Source of the DNA: Streptomyces sp. NBC_01476
GTDB lineage: Bacteria; Actinomycetota; Actinomycetes; Streptomycetales; Streptomycetaceae
Assembly: GCF_036227265.1 (NCBI RefSeq)
Contig: NZ_CP109446.1
Coordinates: forward strand, 1,153,501-1,217,500
Direction: 5' to 3'
Length of the DNA: 64,000 bases
In this document: piece by piece, positions 8,830 to 17,359 of the stretch
Layout of the letters: each line of letters opens with the position of its first letter
Position numbering within the stretch: position 1 is the first letter of the stretch
Notes under the pieces: model-generated
What the model saw: only the letters and a program-made list of their open reading frames with translations
Databases searched by the model: none
What the model was told of the DNA's origin: nothing
Translations under genes and position numbers: made by a program

Positions 8830-9054
8830 CTCCTGCCCTTTCCCGCTCTCGGCGATCCGACTGCTCCGGCACACCGTGGCCTGCGGCACACCGCCGGGCC
8901 GCGGCGCACCCCGCTGACGCACGCCTGGGCTGCTCCCGCGCCGCGCTGGGCACAGCCTAAAGTCGATCGGCGCCGGAACCGCCGCTGGCACGGCGCGGCG
9001 CCGCCCGTTCACCCGCGCGCCCGCCGGGCGGCGCCTTTTCCTGCGCGCGGGTCG

Positions 9055-9083
9055 TTGACATGTCCGCCCGGCGACGCTGTGAT
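9055..9083 (+). promoter_or_regulatory. Probable promoter of the alpha-galactosidase gene
   Basis: A perfect -35 box TTGACA (9055-9060) is followed after 17 bases by TGTGAT (9078-9083), a modest -10. The start codon is about 55 bases downstream of the predicted transcription start. The rest of the 8830-9145 gap holds the leader of the divergent FUSC gene; no operator was recognised. Confidence 0.55.
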
Positions 9084-9145
9084 GTGGTTGCTTTCGTTCG
9101 ACCCCGTTGGATTGTGCGCTACTGACCCCCCACCCGGAGCCGCAC

Positions 9146-10906
9146 ATGCCGCACCGAACGTACGATCGCCATGCCCCCGCCCCGGCCGGCGGACCCGCTC
9201 TCCGGCGCACGGCGCTGACCGCTCTCCGCCGCCGGCTGACCGCCTCGGTCGTCTCCGCGGCGCTGGCCGCGGGCGGCCTGACCGGGGTCGCCGCGCTCAC
9301 CGCGGGGGCCGCCGTCACCGCCCAGATCGCCACCGCCGGGCCCGCCGCGGCGGTGGACAACGGCCTGGCGAGGACCCCGCAGATGGGCTTCAACAACTGG
9401 AACTCCACGCACTGCCGGGCCGAGTTCAACGAGTCGATGGTCGAGGGCATCGCCGACATCTTCGTCTCGCAGGGCCTCAAGGCCGCCGGATACACCTATG
9501 TGAACATCGACGACTGCTGGGCGCTGCCCGACCGGAACGCCCAGGGCAACCTGGTCCCGGACCCCGTCCGCTTCCCGCACGGCATCAAGGCCGTCGCCGA
9601 CTATGTGCACTCCAAGGGCCTGAAGTTCGGCCTGTACTCCAGCGCCGGCACCAAGACCTGTGACAGCGACGGCTTCCCCGGCGGCCTCGGCCACGAGCAG
9701 CAGGACGCGAACCTCTGGGCGTCCTGGGGCGTCGACTACCTGAAGTACGACAACTGCAACAACACCGGCGCCGACGCGCAGGCCCGCTACAAGGCGATGG
9801 GTGACGCGCTGAAGGCCACCGGCCGGCCGATCCTCTACAGCATCTGCGAGTGGGGCTCGAACCAGCCCTGGAACTGGGCCCCCGGGCTCGGAAACTCCTG
9901 GCGCACCACCGGCGACATCGCCGACTCCTGGTCGAGCATGATCGGTATCGCACACCAGAACCAGCCGCTGGCACGGTATGCCGGACCCGGCGCCTGGAAC
10001 GACCCGGACATGCTGGAGGTCGGCAACGGCGGCATGACCGACACCGAGTACCGCACCCACTTCAGCCTCTGGTCGCAGATGGCCGCGCCGCTGCTGATCG
10101 GCAGCGATCTGCGCAGCGCGAGCGCCGCGACCCTGGCGATCCTGAAGAACACCGATGTGATCGCGGTGGACCAGGACCCGCTGGGCCGGCAGGGCACCGT
10201 GGTGTCGTCGTCCGGCGGGCTGGTGGTGATGTCCAAGCCGCTGGCCGACGGCGCCCGCGCGGTGACGCTCACCAACGAGAACGGCTCGGCGCAGACGGTG
10301 GGCACCACCGTGCAGGCCATCGGGCTCGGCGGCGCGTCCTCCTACGCGGTCAAGGATTTGTGGTCCAAGGCCGCCTCCTCGACCAGCGGCACGATCAGCG
10401 CGTCGGTGCCGGCGCACGGCACGGTGATGTACCGGGTGACGCCGGGCTCGCCGGTGCCGCCGCCGGCCGGGGCGAACGAACTCAGCGCCCTGCCGTGGAC
10501 CTCGGCGGTCAGCGGCTGGGGGCCGGTGGAGCGCGACCGCAGCAACGGCGAACAGGCCGCGGGCGACGGCCGGACCCTCACCATCGGCGGCACCGCCTAC
10601 CCCAAGGGCCTCGGCGTCCACGCCGCCGCCGACATCACCTACTACCTGGGCGGAAACTGCTCGTCGCTCCGTACGTACGCCGGTGTGGACGACGAGTCGA
10701 CCGCCGGCGGATCGGTGGACTTCCAGATCTTCCGGGACGGCACGAAGGTCGCCGACAGCGGAGTGGTCACCCAGAACGATCCGCCCCGGCAGCTGACCGC
10801 GGACCTGCGCGGCGGGAGCACGCTCCGCCTGGTGGTCACCGACGGCGGCGACGGCATCGACTACGACCACGCCGACTGGGCCGGGCCGGTGCTGAGCTGC
10901 GGCTGA
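9146..10906 (+). CDS. Secreted GH27 alpha-galactosidase with C-terminal NPCBM domain
   Basis: A 586-residue exported enzyme that removes alpha-linked D-galactose. The ATG at 9146 follows CGGAG by 6 bases; a TTG 39 bases earlier is less likely. The long signal region ends near residue 68 (AAAVDNGLA). The (beta/alpha)8 domain (about 70-350) has the family hallmarks RTPQMGFNNWN, IDDCW, the nucleophile in YLKYDNCN (D202) and the acid/base in RTTGDI (D257), then a beta-sandwich domain C. Residues about 445-586 (LSALPWTS...GLGVHAAADI...) form an NPCBM, a galactose-type binding module. It is a single-gene unit between TTGACA and a hairpin. Galactomannan, melibiose-type sugars or fungal galactosides are possible substrates. 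Confidence 0.93.
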   Translation: MPHRTYDRHAPAPAGGPALRRTALTALRRRLTASVVSAALAAGGLTGVAALTAGAAVTAQIATAGPAAAVDNGLARTPQMGFNNWNSTHCRAEFNESMVEGIADIFVSQGLKAAGYTYVNIDDCWALPDRNAQGNLVPDPVRFPHGIKAVADYVHSKGLKFGLYSSAGTKTCDSDGFPGGLGHEQQDANLWASWGVDYLKYDNCNNTGADAQARYKAMGDALKATGRPILYSICEWGSNQPWNWAPGLGNSWRTTGDIADSWSSMIGIAHQNQPLARYAGPGAWNDPDMLEVGNGGMTDTEYRTHFSLWSQMAAPLLIGSDLRSASAATLAILKNTDVIAVDQDPLGRQGTVVSSSGGLVVMSKPLADGARAVTLTNENGSAQTVGTTVQAIGLGGASSYAVKDLWSKAASSTSGTISASVPAHGTVMYRVTPGSPVPPPAGANELSALPWTSAVSGWGPVERDRSNGEQAAGDGRTLTIGGTAYPKGLGVHAAADITYYLGGNCSSLRTYAGVDDESTAGGSVDFQIFRDGTKVADSGVVTQNDPPRQLTADLRGGSTLRLVVTDGGDGIDYDHADWAGPVLSCG

Positions 10907-10976
10907 GCTGGGGCCGGCCTGCGGCCGACCGGGTGCCGAGCGGGCAGCGAGCCGGTGCTGAGCCCTGATGAACCAA

Positions 10977-11010
10977 CGGTGGCGGCGGAGAGCGATCTCC
11001 GCCGCCACCG
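10977..11010 (+). terminator. Perfect 15-bp hairpin after the alpha-galactosidase gene
   Basis: Arms 10977-10991 and 10996-11010 pair exactly around a GCGA loop, which belongs to the stable GNRA tetraloop class. It lies 70 bases past the stop codon. No T-run follows, as is common in high-G+C actinomycetes. Confidence 0.8.
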
Positions 11011-11096
11011 GCGTCTTCGGGGCCGATCGCCCGCGTCAAGCTCTTGCACACAGCCACAACCGGCATAACTCCCTTAACCGGACGAGAAGTTCACCT

Positions 11097-11131
11097 CGGC
11101 TTCGGGTGTCGACAACGAGCTTGCGAAGCCG
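11097..11131. other. Inverted repeat upstream of the GH16 promoter
   Basis: CGGCTTCG (11097-11104) and CGAAGCCG (11124-11131) are exact inverted repeats 19 bases apart, about 30 bp upstream of the GH16 -35 box. It could be a second regulator site or chance. The gap 10907-11245 otherwise holds the GH27 terminator and the GH16 promoter and operator. Confidence 0.35.
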
Positions 11132-11162
11132 TGAATCAGTGGGACGAATCCTGTTCACTTTC

Positions 11163-11191
11163 TTGACGTGTCAGCAACAGCGCCGTAATCA
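11163..11191 (+). promoter_or_regulatory. GH16 promoter, TTGACG-17-TAATCA
   Basis: TTGACG (11163-11168) and TAATCA (11186-11191) are 17 bases apart, giving a predicted start of transcription near 11198. The palindromic operator begins about 5 bases downstream of that point. Confidence 0.75.
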
Positions 11192-11202
11192 TCGCAGCAT
11201 CC

Positions 11203-11216
11203 AGAGAGCGCTCTCT
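11203..11216. promoter_or_regulatory. Perfect palindrome AGAGAGCGCTCTCT, LacI-type operator
   Basis: A fully symmetric 14-bp site with central CG and the AGCGCT core seen in operators of LacI-family sugar regulators such as the CebR box (TGGGAGCGCTCCCA). It differs from the CebR box in the flanks, so a different LacI paralogue is likely. Its place just downstream of the predicted transcription start suits repression by road-block. Confidence 0.8.
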
Positions 11217-11245
11217 CACCCTCAGCGACACCCCCAGGAGACGCC

Positions 11246-13399
11246 GTGACTGGCTCCCCCCCACGTCTGTCCCGTACCAACCCCCGACCGCTGATCTTCG
11301 TCTGCGTCGCGGCGCTGATCGCGACCTTCGCACTGGTGATCCTCCAGACCCCGGCCAGGGCCGCGGGCACCCTGCTCTCCCAGGGCAAGCCGGTGACCGC
11401 CTCCTCCACCGAGAACGCCGGCACCCCCGCCTCCGCGGCCGTCGACGGCAACGCCGGCACCCGCTGGTCGTCGGCCGCCGCCGACCCGCAGTGGCTCCAG
11501 GTCGACCTCGGCGCCACCTCCACCGTCTCCCAGGTGACCCTCAACTGGGAGACGGCGTACGCGAAGGCGTACCAGCTCCAGACCTCCGCCGACGGCACCA
11601 ACTGGACGAGCGTCTACTCCACCACGACGGCGACCGGTGGCACGCAGACGCTTTCCGTAAACGGTTCCGGGCGCTATGTCCGCATCTACACGACCCAGCG
11701 CGCCACCCAATACGGCGTCTCCCTCTGGGAGTTCCAGGTCTACGGCTCGACGCAGACCGGCAACGCGGCCTGCTCGACCACCAACGCCGCGCTGAACAAG
11801 CCCGCCACCGCGTCCTCCACCGAGAACGCCGGCACCCCCGCCTCGGCGGCCGTCGACGGCAACACCGGCACCCGCTGGTCGTCGGCCGCCGCAGACCCGC
11901 AGTGGCTCCAGGTCGACCTCGGCTCGTCGCAGAACATCTGCGGAGCGCAGCTGAGCTGGGAGGCCGCGTACGCGAAGGCCTACCAGCTCCAGGTCTCGGC
12001 GGACGGCACCAACTGGACCAGCGCCTACTCCACGACCACCGGCCCCGGCGCCACCGAGCTGATCGACCTCACCGCCACCGGCCGGTACATCCGGGTGTAC
12101 GGCACGCAGCGCGCCACTCAGTACGGCTACTCGCTGTGGGAGTTCCAGGTCTTCACCGGCGGCTCCGGCGGCAACGGCGGCTCCACCGGCGGCGGTACGG
12201 GCGGCACCACTCCCCCGCCGTCCGACGGCGCCACCCTGCTGTCGTACAACAAGCCCGCCACCGCCTCGACCTACCAGAACGCCAACAGCTGCGTCGGCTG
12301 CACCCCGGCCAAGGCGTTCGACGAGGACCCCGCGACCCGCTGGGCCACCAGTGACTCCAACGGCTGGGTCGACCCCGGCTGGATCGCGGTCGACCTCGGC
12401 GCCACCGCGCACATCACCAAGGTCGTCCTGCAGTGGGACCCGGCCTACGCGGTCGCCTACCAGATCCAGACCTCGGCGGACGGCACCAACTGGACCAGCA
12501 TCTACTCCACCACCACCGGCAAGGGCTTCAAGGAGACCCTGAACGTCGACGGCAACGGCCGTTATGTGCGGATGTACGGCACCGCCCGCAGCAACGGCTA
12601 CGGCTACTCCCTGTGGACCTTCGACGTGTACGGCACTGGCGGCAACCCCACCGCCCCGCCCGCCCTGCCGCCGAACCCGGGCAACCCCGAACACCTCGTG
12701 TGGAGCGACGAGTTCAACGGAGCCGCGGGCACCAAGCCGGACACCGGCAAGTGGAGCCAGGACCCCGGCAACGGCCAGAACGGCGAGCTGGAGACCTACA
12801 CCAACGGTGACAACACCACCATGGACGGCAACGGCAACCTCGTCATCGAGGCCCGCAAGGAGGCCAACGGGCAGTACACCTCGGGCCGGATCAACACCTC
12901 CGACCACTTCAACTTCACCTACGGCCATGTCGAGGCCCGGATCAAGGTCTCCGGTACGCAGGGTCTGTGGCCCGCGTTCTGGATGCTGGGCTCGAACTTC
13001 AAGACCGGCACGCCGTGGCCCAACTCCGGTGAGATCGACATCATGGAGCACGTCGGCAAGGTCGCGGACTCGGTGTACTCGACGCTGCACGCCCCGGCGT
13101 ACAACGGCGGCAACGGCTACGGCTCGCCGTACACCGTGGCCGGCAGCGACTTCGCGAACGACTTCCACACCTATGCGGTCGACTGGGACTCCAGCCACAT
13201 GACCTTCTCGGTGGACGGCCACGCCTTCTTCACCGCCGACAAGGCGACGGTCGAGTCGACCCGCGGCCCGTGGGTGTACGACCACCCGTTCTACATCATC
13301 CTCAACAACGCGGTGGGCGGTGACTGGCCCGGCAACCCGGACGCCACCACCGTCCTCCCGCAGCGGATGCTCATCGACTACGTGCGCGTCTCGCAGTAG
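11246..13399 (+). CDS. Secreted GH16 endo-beta-1,3-glucanase-like enzyme with three discoidin domains
   Basis: A 717-residue exported protein. The GTG at 11246 follows AGGAG by 5 bases. The signal peptide ends near residue 41. Three F5/8-type discoidin (CBM32-like) domains lie at about 42-175, 180-312 and 328-465. The first two are nearly identical, even at the DNA level. The C-terminal GH16 domain (about 480-717) starts LVWSDEFNG and has the catalytic ExDxxE motif in GEIDIMEH (E596 nucleophile, D598, E601 acid/base) and LWPAFWML. The extra Met in EIDIME is the laminarinase/beta-1,3-glucanase variant. The likely role is cutting beta-1,3-glucan outside the cell, with the next gene (GH3) finishing the oligomers. 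It is controlled by a palindromic operator at the promoter. Confidence 0.92.
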   Translation: MTGSPPRLSRTNPRPLIFVCVAALIATFALVILQTPARAAGTLLSQGKPVTASSTENAGTPASAAVDGNAGTRWSSAAADPQWLQVDLGATSTVSQVTLNWETAYAKAYQLQTSADGTNWTSVYSTTTATGGTQTLSVNGSGRYVRIYTTQRATQYGVSLWEFQVYGSTQTGNAACSTTNAALNKPATASSTENAGTPASAAVDGNTGTRWSSAAADPQWLQVDLGSSQNICGAQLSWEAAYAKAYQLQVSADGTNWTSAYSTTTGPGATELIDLTATGRYIRVYGTQRATQYGYSLWEFQVFTGGSGGNGGSTGGGTGGTTPPPSDGATLLSYNKPATASTYQNANSCVGCTPAKAFDEDPATRWATSDSNGWVDPGWIAVDLGATAHITKVVLQWDPAYAVAYQIQTSADGTNWTSIYSTTTGKGFKETLNVDGNGRYVRMYGTARSNGYGYSLWTFDVYGTGGNPTAPPALPPNPGNPEHLVWSDEFNGAAGTKPDTGKWSQDPGNGQNGELETYTNGDNTTMDGNGNLVIEARKEANGQYTSGRINTSDHFNFTYGHVEARIKVSGTQGLWPAFWMLGSNFKTGTPWPNSGEIDIMEHVGKVADSVYSTLHAPAYNGGNGYGSPYTVAGSDFANDFHTYAVDWDSSHMTFSVDGHAFFTADKATVESTRGPWVYDHPFYIILNNAVGGDWPGNPDATTVLPQRMLIDYVRVSQ
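11399..11922 (+). repeat. Duplicated discoidin coding segment inside the GH16 gene
   Basis: The 110-base block starting at 11399 recurs from 11811, 411 bp (137 codons) later, with only a few differences, mostly synonymous. Two further copies, slightly more diverged, lie in the GH3 gene from about 13705 and 14119. This indicates recent in-frame duplication and spread of one binding module. Confidence 0.85.
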
Positions 13400-13408
13400 C
13401 CGGTGCCC

Positions 13409-13450
13409 ACCGGCCGCCCCGGGCCCGCAACTGGGCCCGGGGCGGCCGGT
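13409..13450 (+). terminator. Perfect 18-bp hairpin between the GH16 and GH3 genes
   Basis: Arms 13409-13426 and 13433-13450 pair exactly with a 6-base loop (GCAACT) and are followed by CTTCCCC. It starts 10 bases after the GH16 stop. No clear promoter is visible in the remaining 56 bases before the GH3 gene, so it may act as an intra-operon attenuator that lowers GH3 expression. Confidence 0.8.
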
Positions 13451-13506
13451 CTTCCCCCCCACCCCACCTCTTCCGGCCCCCACGGCCGCACCCGAGAGGC
13501 GAATCG

Positions 13507-16500
13507 ATGCAGCTCGCTTGGCACTCCCCGTTCAGCCCACCCCCACGGCCGCCGGGCCGGGCCCGGCGGCGGGCCGCGACCCGCCGCTCGCGGATCGCCG
13601 CCCTGATCGGCTTCGCCCTCGTCGCGGCCCTCGCGCTGGTCGCGACCCCGCACCTGGCCGGCGCCGCCGACCCGGTGCTGCTCTCGCAGGGCAGGCCGGC
13701 CACCGCCTCCTCCACCGAGAACGCCGGCACCCCGGCCTCCGCGGCCGTGGACGGCGACGCCGGCACCCGCTGGTCCAGCGGCTTCAGCGACCCGCAGTGG
13801 CTGCAGGTGGACCTCGGGTCCAGCCAGCCGATATCCAAGGTCGTGCTGAACTGGGAGGCGGCGTACGCCACGTCCTTCCAGATCCAGACCTCGACGGACG
13901 CGCAGAACTGGACCAGCGTCTACTCGACCACCACCGGCACCGGCGGCACCCAGACCCTCAACGTGACCGGCACCGGCCGCTATGTGCGGATCAACGGCAC
14001 CGCCAGGGCGACCGCGTACGGCTACTCCCTGTGGGAGTTCCAGGTGTACGGCGGCTCCGGCGGCACCACCCCGACCGTCTGCGCCACGACCACCGCGGCC
14101 GTCGGCAAGCCCGCCACCGCCTCCTCCACCGAGAACGCCGGCACCCCGGCCTCGGCGGCCTTCGACGGCGACCCCGGCACCCGCTGGTCCAGCGCCGCCG
14201 CCGACCCGCAGTGGGTCCAGGTGGACCTCGGCAGCTCGCAGCCGCTGTGCGGGGTGACCCTCACCTGGGAGACGGCGTACGGCAAGGCGTTCCAGATCCA
14301 GACCTCCGACAACGGGTCGGCCTGGAACACCGTCTACTCCACCACCACCGGAGCGGGCGGCACCGAGACGCACAACTTCACCGCCACCGGCCGCTATGTG
14401 CGGATGTACGGCACCGTCCGGGCCACCCAGTACGGCTACTCCCTGTGGGAGTTCACCGTCCTGACCCCGGGCGGCACCACCACTCCCCCGCCGGGCGGCG
14501 GCAACGGCGACTGCCCATGGGTCAATTCGACCGCGCCGGTGGCCACCCGCGTCTCACAGCTGCTGGCGCAGATGACGCAGGCGCAGAAGATCCAGATGCT
14601 GCACGGCAACGGCGCCACCCAGCCGTACATCGGCGACATGTCGGCCATCCCGTCGCTCTGCATCCCCGCGATGGGCTTCCAGGACGGCCCGAGCGGGGTC
14701 GGTGACGGCCTCGGCGGGGTGACCCAGCTGCCGGCCGCGGTCTCCTCCGCGGCGACCTGGGACACCGGTCTGCAGAAGAGCTACGGCACGGTGGCCGGCG
14801 CCGAGTTCAAGGGGAAGGGCGCCGATGTGGCGCTCGGCCCGACGATGAACATCGTCCGCGACCCGCGCTGGGGCCGGGCCTTCGAGACGTACAGCGAAGA
14901 CCCGTACCTGAGCGCCCAGATGGCGACCGCGAGCATCCAGGGCATCCAGAGCCAGGGCGTGATGGCGCAGGCCAAGCACGTGGCGGTCTACAACCAGGAG
15001 ACCAACCGCAACGGGCCGGCGGACAACGCGATCGTGGACAACCGCACCTTGCAGGAGATCTATCTGCCGGCCTTCCAGGCGGCGGTCAGCAAGGGCGCGT
15101 CGGCGTCGGTGATGTGCGCCTACAGCACGGTCAACGGCGTGTACGCCTGCCAGAACGCCTACCTGCTCAACAACGCGCTCTACCAACAGGCCGGTTTCGG
15201 CGGCTTCGTCACCAGTGACTGGGGCGGCGCGCACTCCACGGTGGACTCGGCGAACAACGGCATGACGATCGAGATGCCGAACGGCTACTTCTACGCCGAC
15301 TTCCTCAACCAGGCACTGGCCAACGGGCAGGTGAGCCAGACGACGCTCAACACCATGGTCAGCCGGGTGCTCACCCAGATGTTCGCCTTCGGTCTCTTCG
15401 ACCACGCCAAGACCGGCGACCGCAACGCGGTGGTGACCTCGCCCGCCCACCAGGCGACAGCGCGTCAGGTCGCCGAGCAGGGCTCGGTGCTGCTGAAGAA
15501 CAGCGGTGTCCTGCCGCTCTCCACCGCCACTACGAAGTCCATCGCCCTGCTGGGCCCGGACGGCGGCGCCGGTGTCCGCAGTGTCGGCGGCGGCAGCGCC
15601 ACCGCGACGAGTTCGGGTACGGTCTCGCCGCTGACCGCGCTGCAGAACCGGCTCGGCACGGCCGGCACCGTCACGTACAACGACGGCACCGACATCAACG
15701 CCGCCGTCAACGCGGCCCGTACCACGAGCGTGGCGATCGTCTGCGTCGGTTACGGCGAGAACGAGGGCACCGACCTGAGCACCATCGATCTGCCGGGCAA
15801 CCAGAACCAGTTGATCCAGCAGGTCGCGGCCGTCAACCCCAACACGATCGTGGTGCTCAACACCGGCTCCGCGGTCACCATGCCCTGGCTCGGCCAGGTC
15901 AAGGGCGTGCTGGAGGAGTGGTACGCGGGCCAGGAGGTCGGCAACTCCCTTGCCGCGCTGCTCTTCGGCGACGTGAACCCGTCCGGCAAGCTGCCGGTCA
16001 CCTTCCCCGGCTCGCTGAACGACGTGCCCGCGCACACCCCCGCCCAGTGGCCGGGCGACAGCACGGGCGTGCAGTACAGCGAGGGCCTGAAGGTCGGCTA
16101 CCGCTGGTACGACGCGCAGAACATCGCGCCGCTCTTCCCGTTCGGGTTCGGCCTGTCGTACACCTCGTTCTCCTTCTCCGGGCTGCAGGTCGGTGCGCTG
16201 GACGGGAGCGGCAACGCCACGGTGAGCGCGACCGTCACCAACACCGGCACCCGGGCAGGCGCCGAGATCGCCCAGCTGTACGTGGGTGACCCGGCCTCGA
16301 CCGGGGAACCCGCCAAGCAGCTCAAGGGCTTCCAGCGGGTCGACCTCCAGCCGGGGGCGAGCGCGAGGGTCACCTTCCCGGTGACCGCGCACGACCTGGC
16401 CTACTGGAACACCAGCGGCAGCAACTGGACCACCGCCGCGGGCAATTACCAGATCATGGTCGGCGACTCGTCACGGAATCTGCCGCTCACCGGAACGCTC

Positions 16501-16815
16501 AACGTGGCCACCGCGATGAGCGCGAAGACGGTGGACGCGGCGGCGACCGCGACCGCGTCGGTGACGGTGGACAACCCGCACGGTATGAGCAGCCCGGCGG
16601 GCAGGGCGGTCCGGCTGCCGGTCACCGCCAAGGCGTCGGTCGCGGGTCAGCAGCTGGCCTTCACCGCCACCGGCCTGCCGGCGGGGCTGTCCATCAGCCC
16701 GGCCGGGGTGATCTCCGGCACCGCGACGAAGGCCGGGACCAGCACCGTGAGCGTGACCGCCTCCAACGGTCATGGCGCCGCGGACACGGCGACCTTCGTG
16801 TGGACGGTCGGCTGA
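13507..16815 (+). CDS. Secreted GH3 beta-glucosidase-like enzyme with two discoidin domains
   Basis: A 1102-residue exported enzyme. The ATG at 13507 follows GAGAGG by 7 bases. The signal peptide ends near residue 54. Two discoidin domains (about 56-190, 195-330) resemble those of the preceding GH16 enzyme. The GH3 N-terminal barrel (about 345-650) contains RDPRWGRAFETYSEDPYL, KHVAVYNQE and the nucleophile in TSDWGGAHS (D571). The GH3 C-terminal domain (about 690-900) has LLGPDGG and GYGENEGTDLS. An FnIII-like domain and a final He_PIG-type Ig domain (LSISPAGVISGTATKAG) follow. It probably cuts glucose or another beta-linked sugar from the ends of oligosaccharides; beta-glucosidase versus xylosidase cannot be separated by eye. 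The binding modules suggest it works on insoluble material with GH16. Confidence 0.9.
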   Translation: MQLAWHSPFSPPPRPPGRARRRAATRRSRIAALIGFALVAALALVATPHLAGAADPVLLSQGRPATASSTENAGTPASAAVDGDAGTRWSSGFSDPQWLQVDLGSSQPISKVVLNWEAAYATSFQIQTSTDAQNWTSVYSTTTGTGGTQTLNVTGTGRYVRINGTARATAYGYSLWEFQVYGGSGGTTPTVCATTTAAVGKPATASSTENAGTPASAAFDGDPGTRWSSAAADPQWVQVDLGSSQPLCGVTLTWETAYGKAFQIQTSDNGSAWNTVYSTTTGAGGTETHNFTATGRYVRMYGTVRATQYGYSLWEFTVLTPGGTTTPPPGGGNGDCPWVNSTAPVATRVSQLLAQMTQAQKIQMLHGNGATQPYIGDMSAIPSLCIPAMGFQDGPSGVGDGLGGVTQLPAAVSSAATWDTGLQKSYGTVAGAEFKGKGADVALGPTMNIVRDPRWGRAFETYSEDPYLSAQMATASIQGIQSQGVMAQAKHVAVYNQETNRNGPADNAIVDNRTLQEIYLPAFQAAVSKGASASVMCAYSTVNGVYACQNAYLLNNALYQQAGFGGFVTSDWGGAHSTVDSANNGMTIEMPNGYFYADFLNQALANGQVSQTTLNTMVSRVLTQMFAFGLFDHAKTGDRNAVVTSPAHQATARQVAEQGSVLLKNSGVLPLSTATTKSIALLGPDGGAGVRSVGGGSATATSSGTVSPLTALQNRLGTAGTVTYNDGTDINAAVNAARTTSVAIVCVGYGENEGTDLSTIDLPGNQNQLIQQVAAVNPNTIVVLNTGSAVTMPWLGQVKGVLEEWYAGQEVGNSLAALLFGDVNPSGKLPVTFPGSLNDVPAHTPAQWPGDSTGVQYSEGLKVGYRWYDAQNIAPLFPFGFGLSYTSFSFSGLQVGALDGSGNATVSATVTNTGTRAGAEIAQLYVGDPASTGEPAKQLKGFQRVDLQPGASARVTFPVTAHDLAYWNTSGSNWTTAAGNYQIMVGDSSRNLPLTGTLNVATAMSAKTVDAAATATASVTVDNPHGMSSPAGRAVRLPVTAKASVAGQQLAFTATGLPAGLSISPAGVISGTATKAGTSTVSVTASNGHGAADTATFVWTVG

Positions 16816-16829
16816 GCCGAGGAGTGACC

Positions 16830-16861
16830 GTGTGCGGGCCGGCTCCGGCCGGCCCGCACAC
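16830..16861 (+). terminator. Perfect 13-bp hairpin after the GH3 gene
   Basis: Arms 16830-16842 and 16849-16861 pair exactly around a 6-base loop, 14 bases after the GH3 stop codon. Confidence 0.8.
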
Positions 16862-16896
16862 CAGCCGGAGGTCAGCCGGCCGGTGGAAATCCGGTG

Positions 16897-16925
16897 TTGT
16901 CAGGGGCGCGTCAGGATCGTACAGT
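16897..16925 (+). promoter_or_regulatory. Promoter of the small secreted protein gene, TTGTCA-17-TACAGT
   Basis: TTGTCA (16897-16902) and TACAGT (16920-16925) are 17 bases apart. Transcription would begin about 55 bases before the start codon at 16987. Confidence 0.7.
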
Positions 16926-16986
16926 GACGCGCGTAGCTCCCGGCACTTCCGCACCGTCCGGCACCTCCCTCACCCCTGGACGTGAC

Positions 16987-17304
16987 ATGACGCGACGCCG
17001 TCGTACGCTCATCGCCGCCTGCGCCCTGGCCGCACCCGCCCTCAGCGCCCTGCTGCCTTCCGCGGAGGCCGCGGTGCCGCCCGAGCACGCGATCGTGGTC
17101 TGCCAGAGCGCCGGCTTCTACGCCAACTACGACAGCTCCGGCGGCCCGACCGGGCTCAAGCGCACCCTCGGTTACGGCGACAAGATCGGCCACACCCCCG
17201 GTTCGCACCCGGTCTACAACGGGTGGGCCGCCGGCTTCGACTACGGCCCCAACGACTGGGGCTATCTGCGCATCGAGTGCATCGGCGGCTACGACTCCTG
17301 GTGA
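16987..17304 (+). CDS. Small secreted SH3-like protein of unknown function
   Basis: A 105-residue protein with a clear signal peptide (MTRRRRTLIAACALA..., cleavage near AEA-AV at about residue 28). The mature part of about 77 residues has two cysteines (IVVCQS and IECIGG) that could form a disulfide, and a pattern VCQSAGFYANYD...GDKIG...WGYLRIEC. This looks like a bacterial SH3-type beta-barrel: short strands, with a Gly-Tyr-Leu-Arg near the end. The ATG is preceded only by a weak GGAC. It is followed 55 bases later by a second small exported protein of similar layout. The function is unknown; cell-wall binding is a guess from the fold. Confidence 0.7.
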   Translation: MTRRRRTLIAACALAAPALSALLPSAEAAVPPEHAIVVCQSAGFYANYDSSGGPTGLKRTLGYGDKIGHTPGSHPVYNGWAAGFDYGPNDWGYLRIECIGGYDSW

Positions 17305-17359
17305 CGGCGCCCGGCCCGCCGCCCGCCCCCACTACCCGCGCACACCAAAGGAGTCGATC

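Noticed and set aside
8830..9495. Extended N-terminus of the FUSC protein
   Set aside because: The added 222 residues are antisense to the alpha-galactosidase start and contain no transporter-like sequence.
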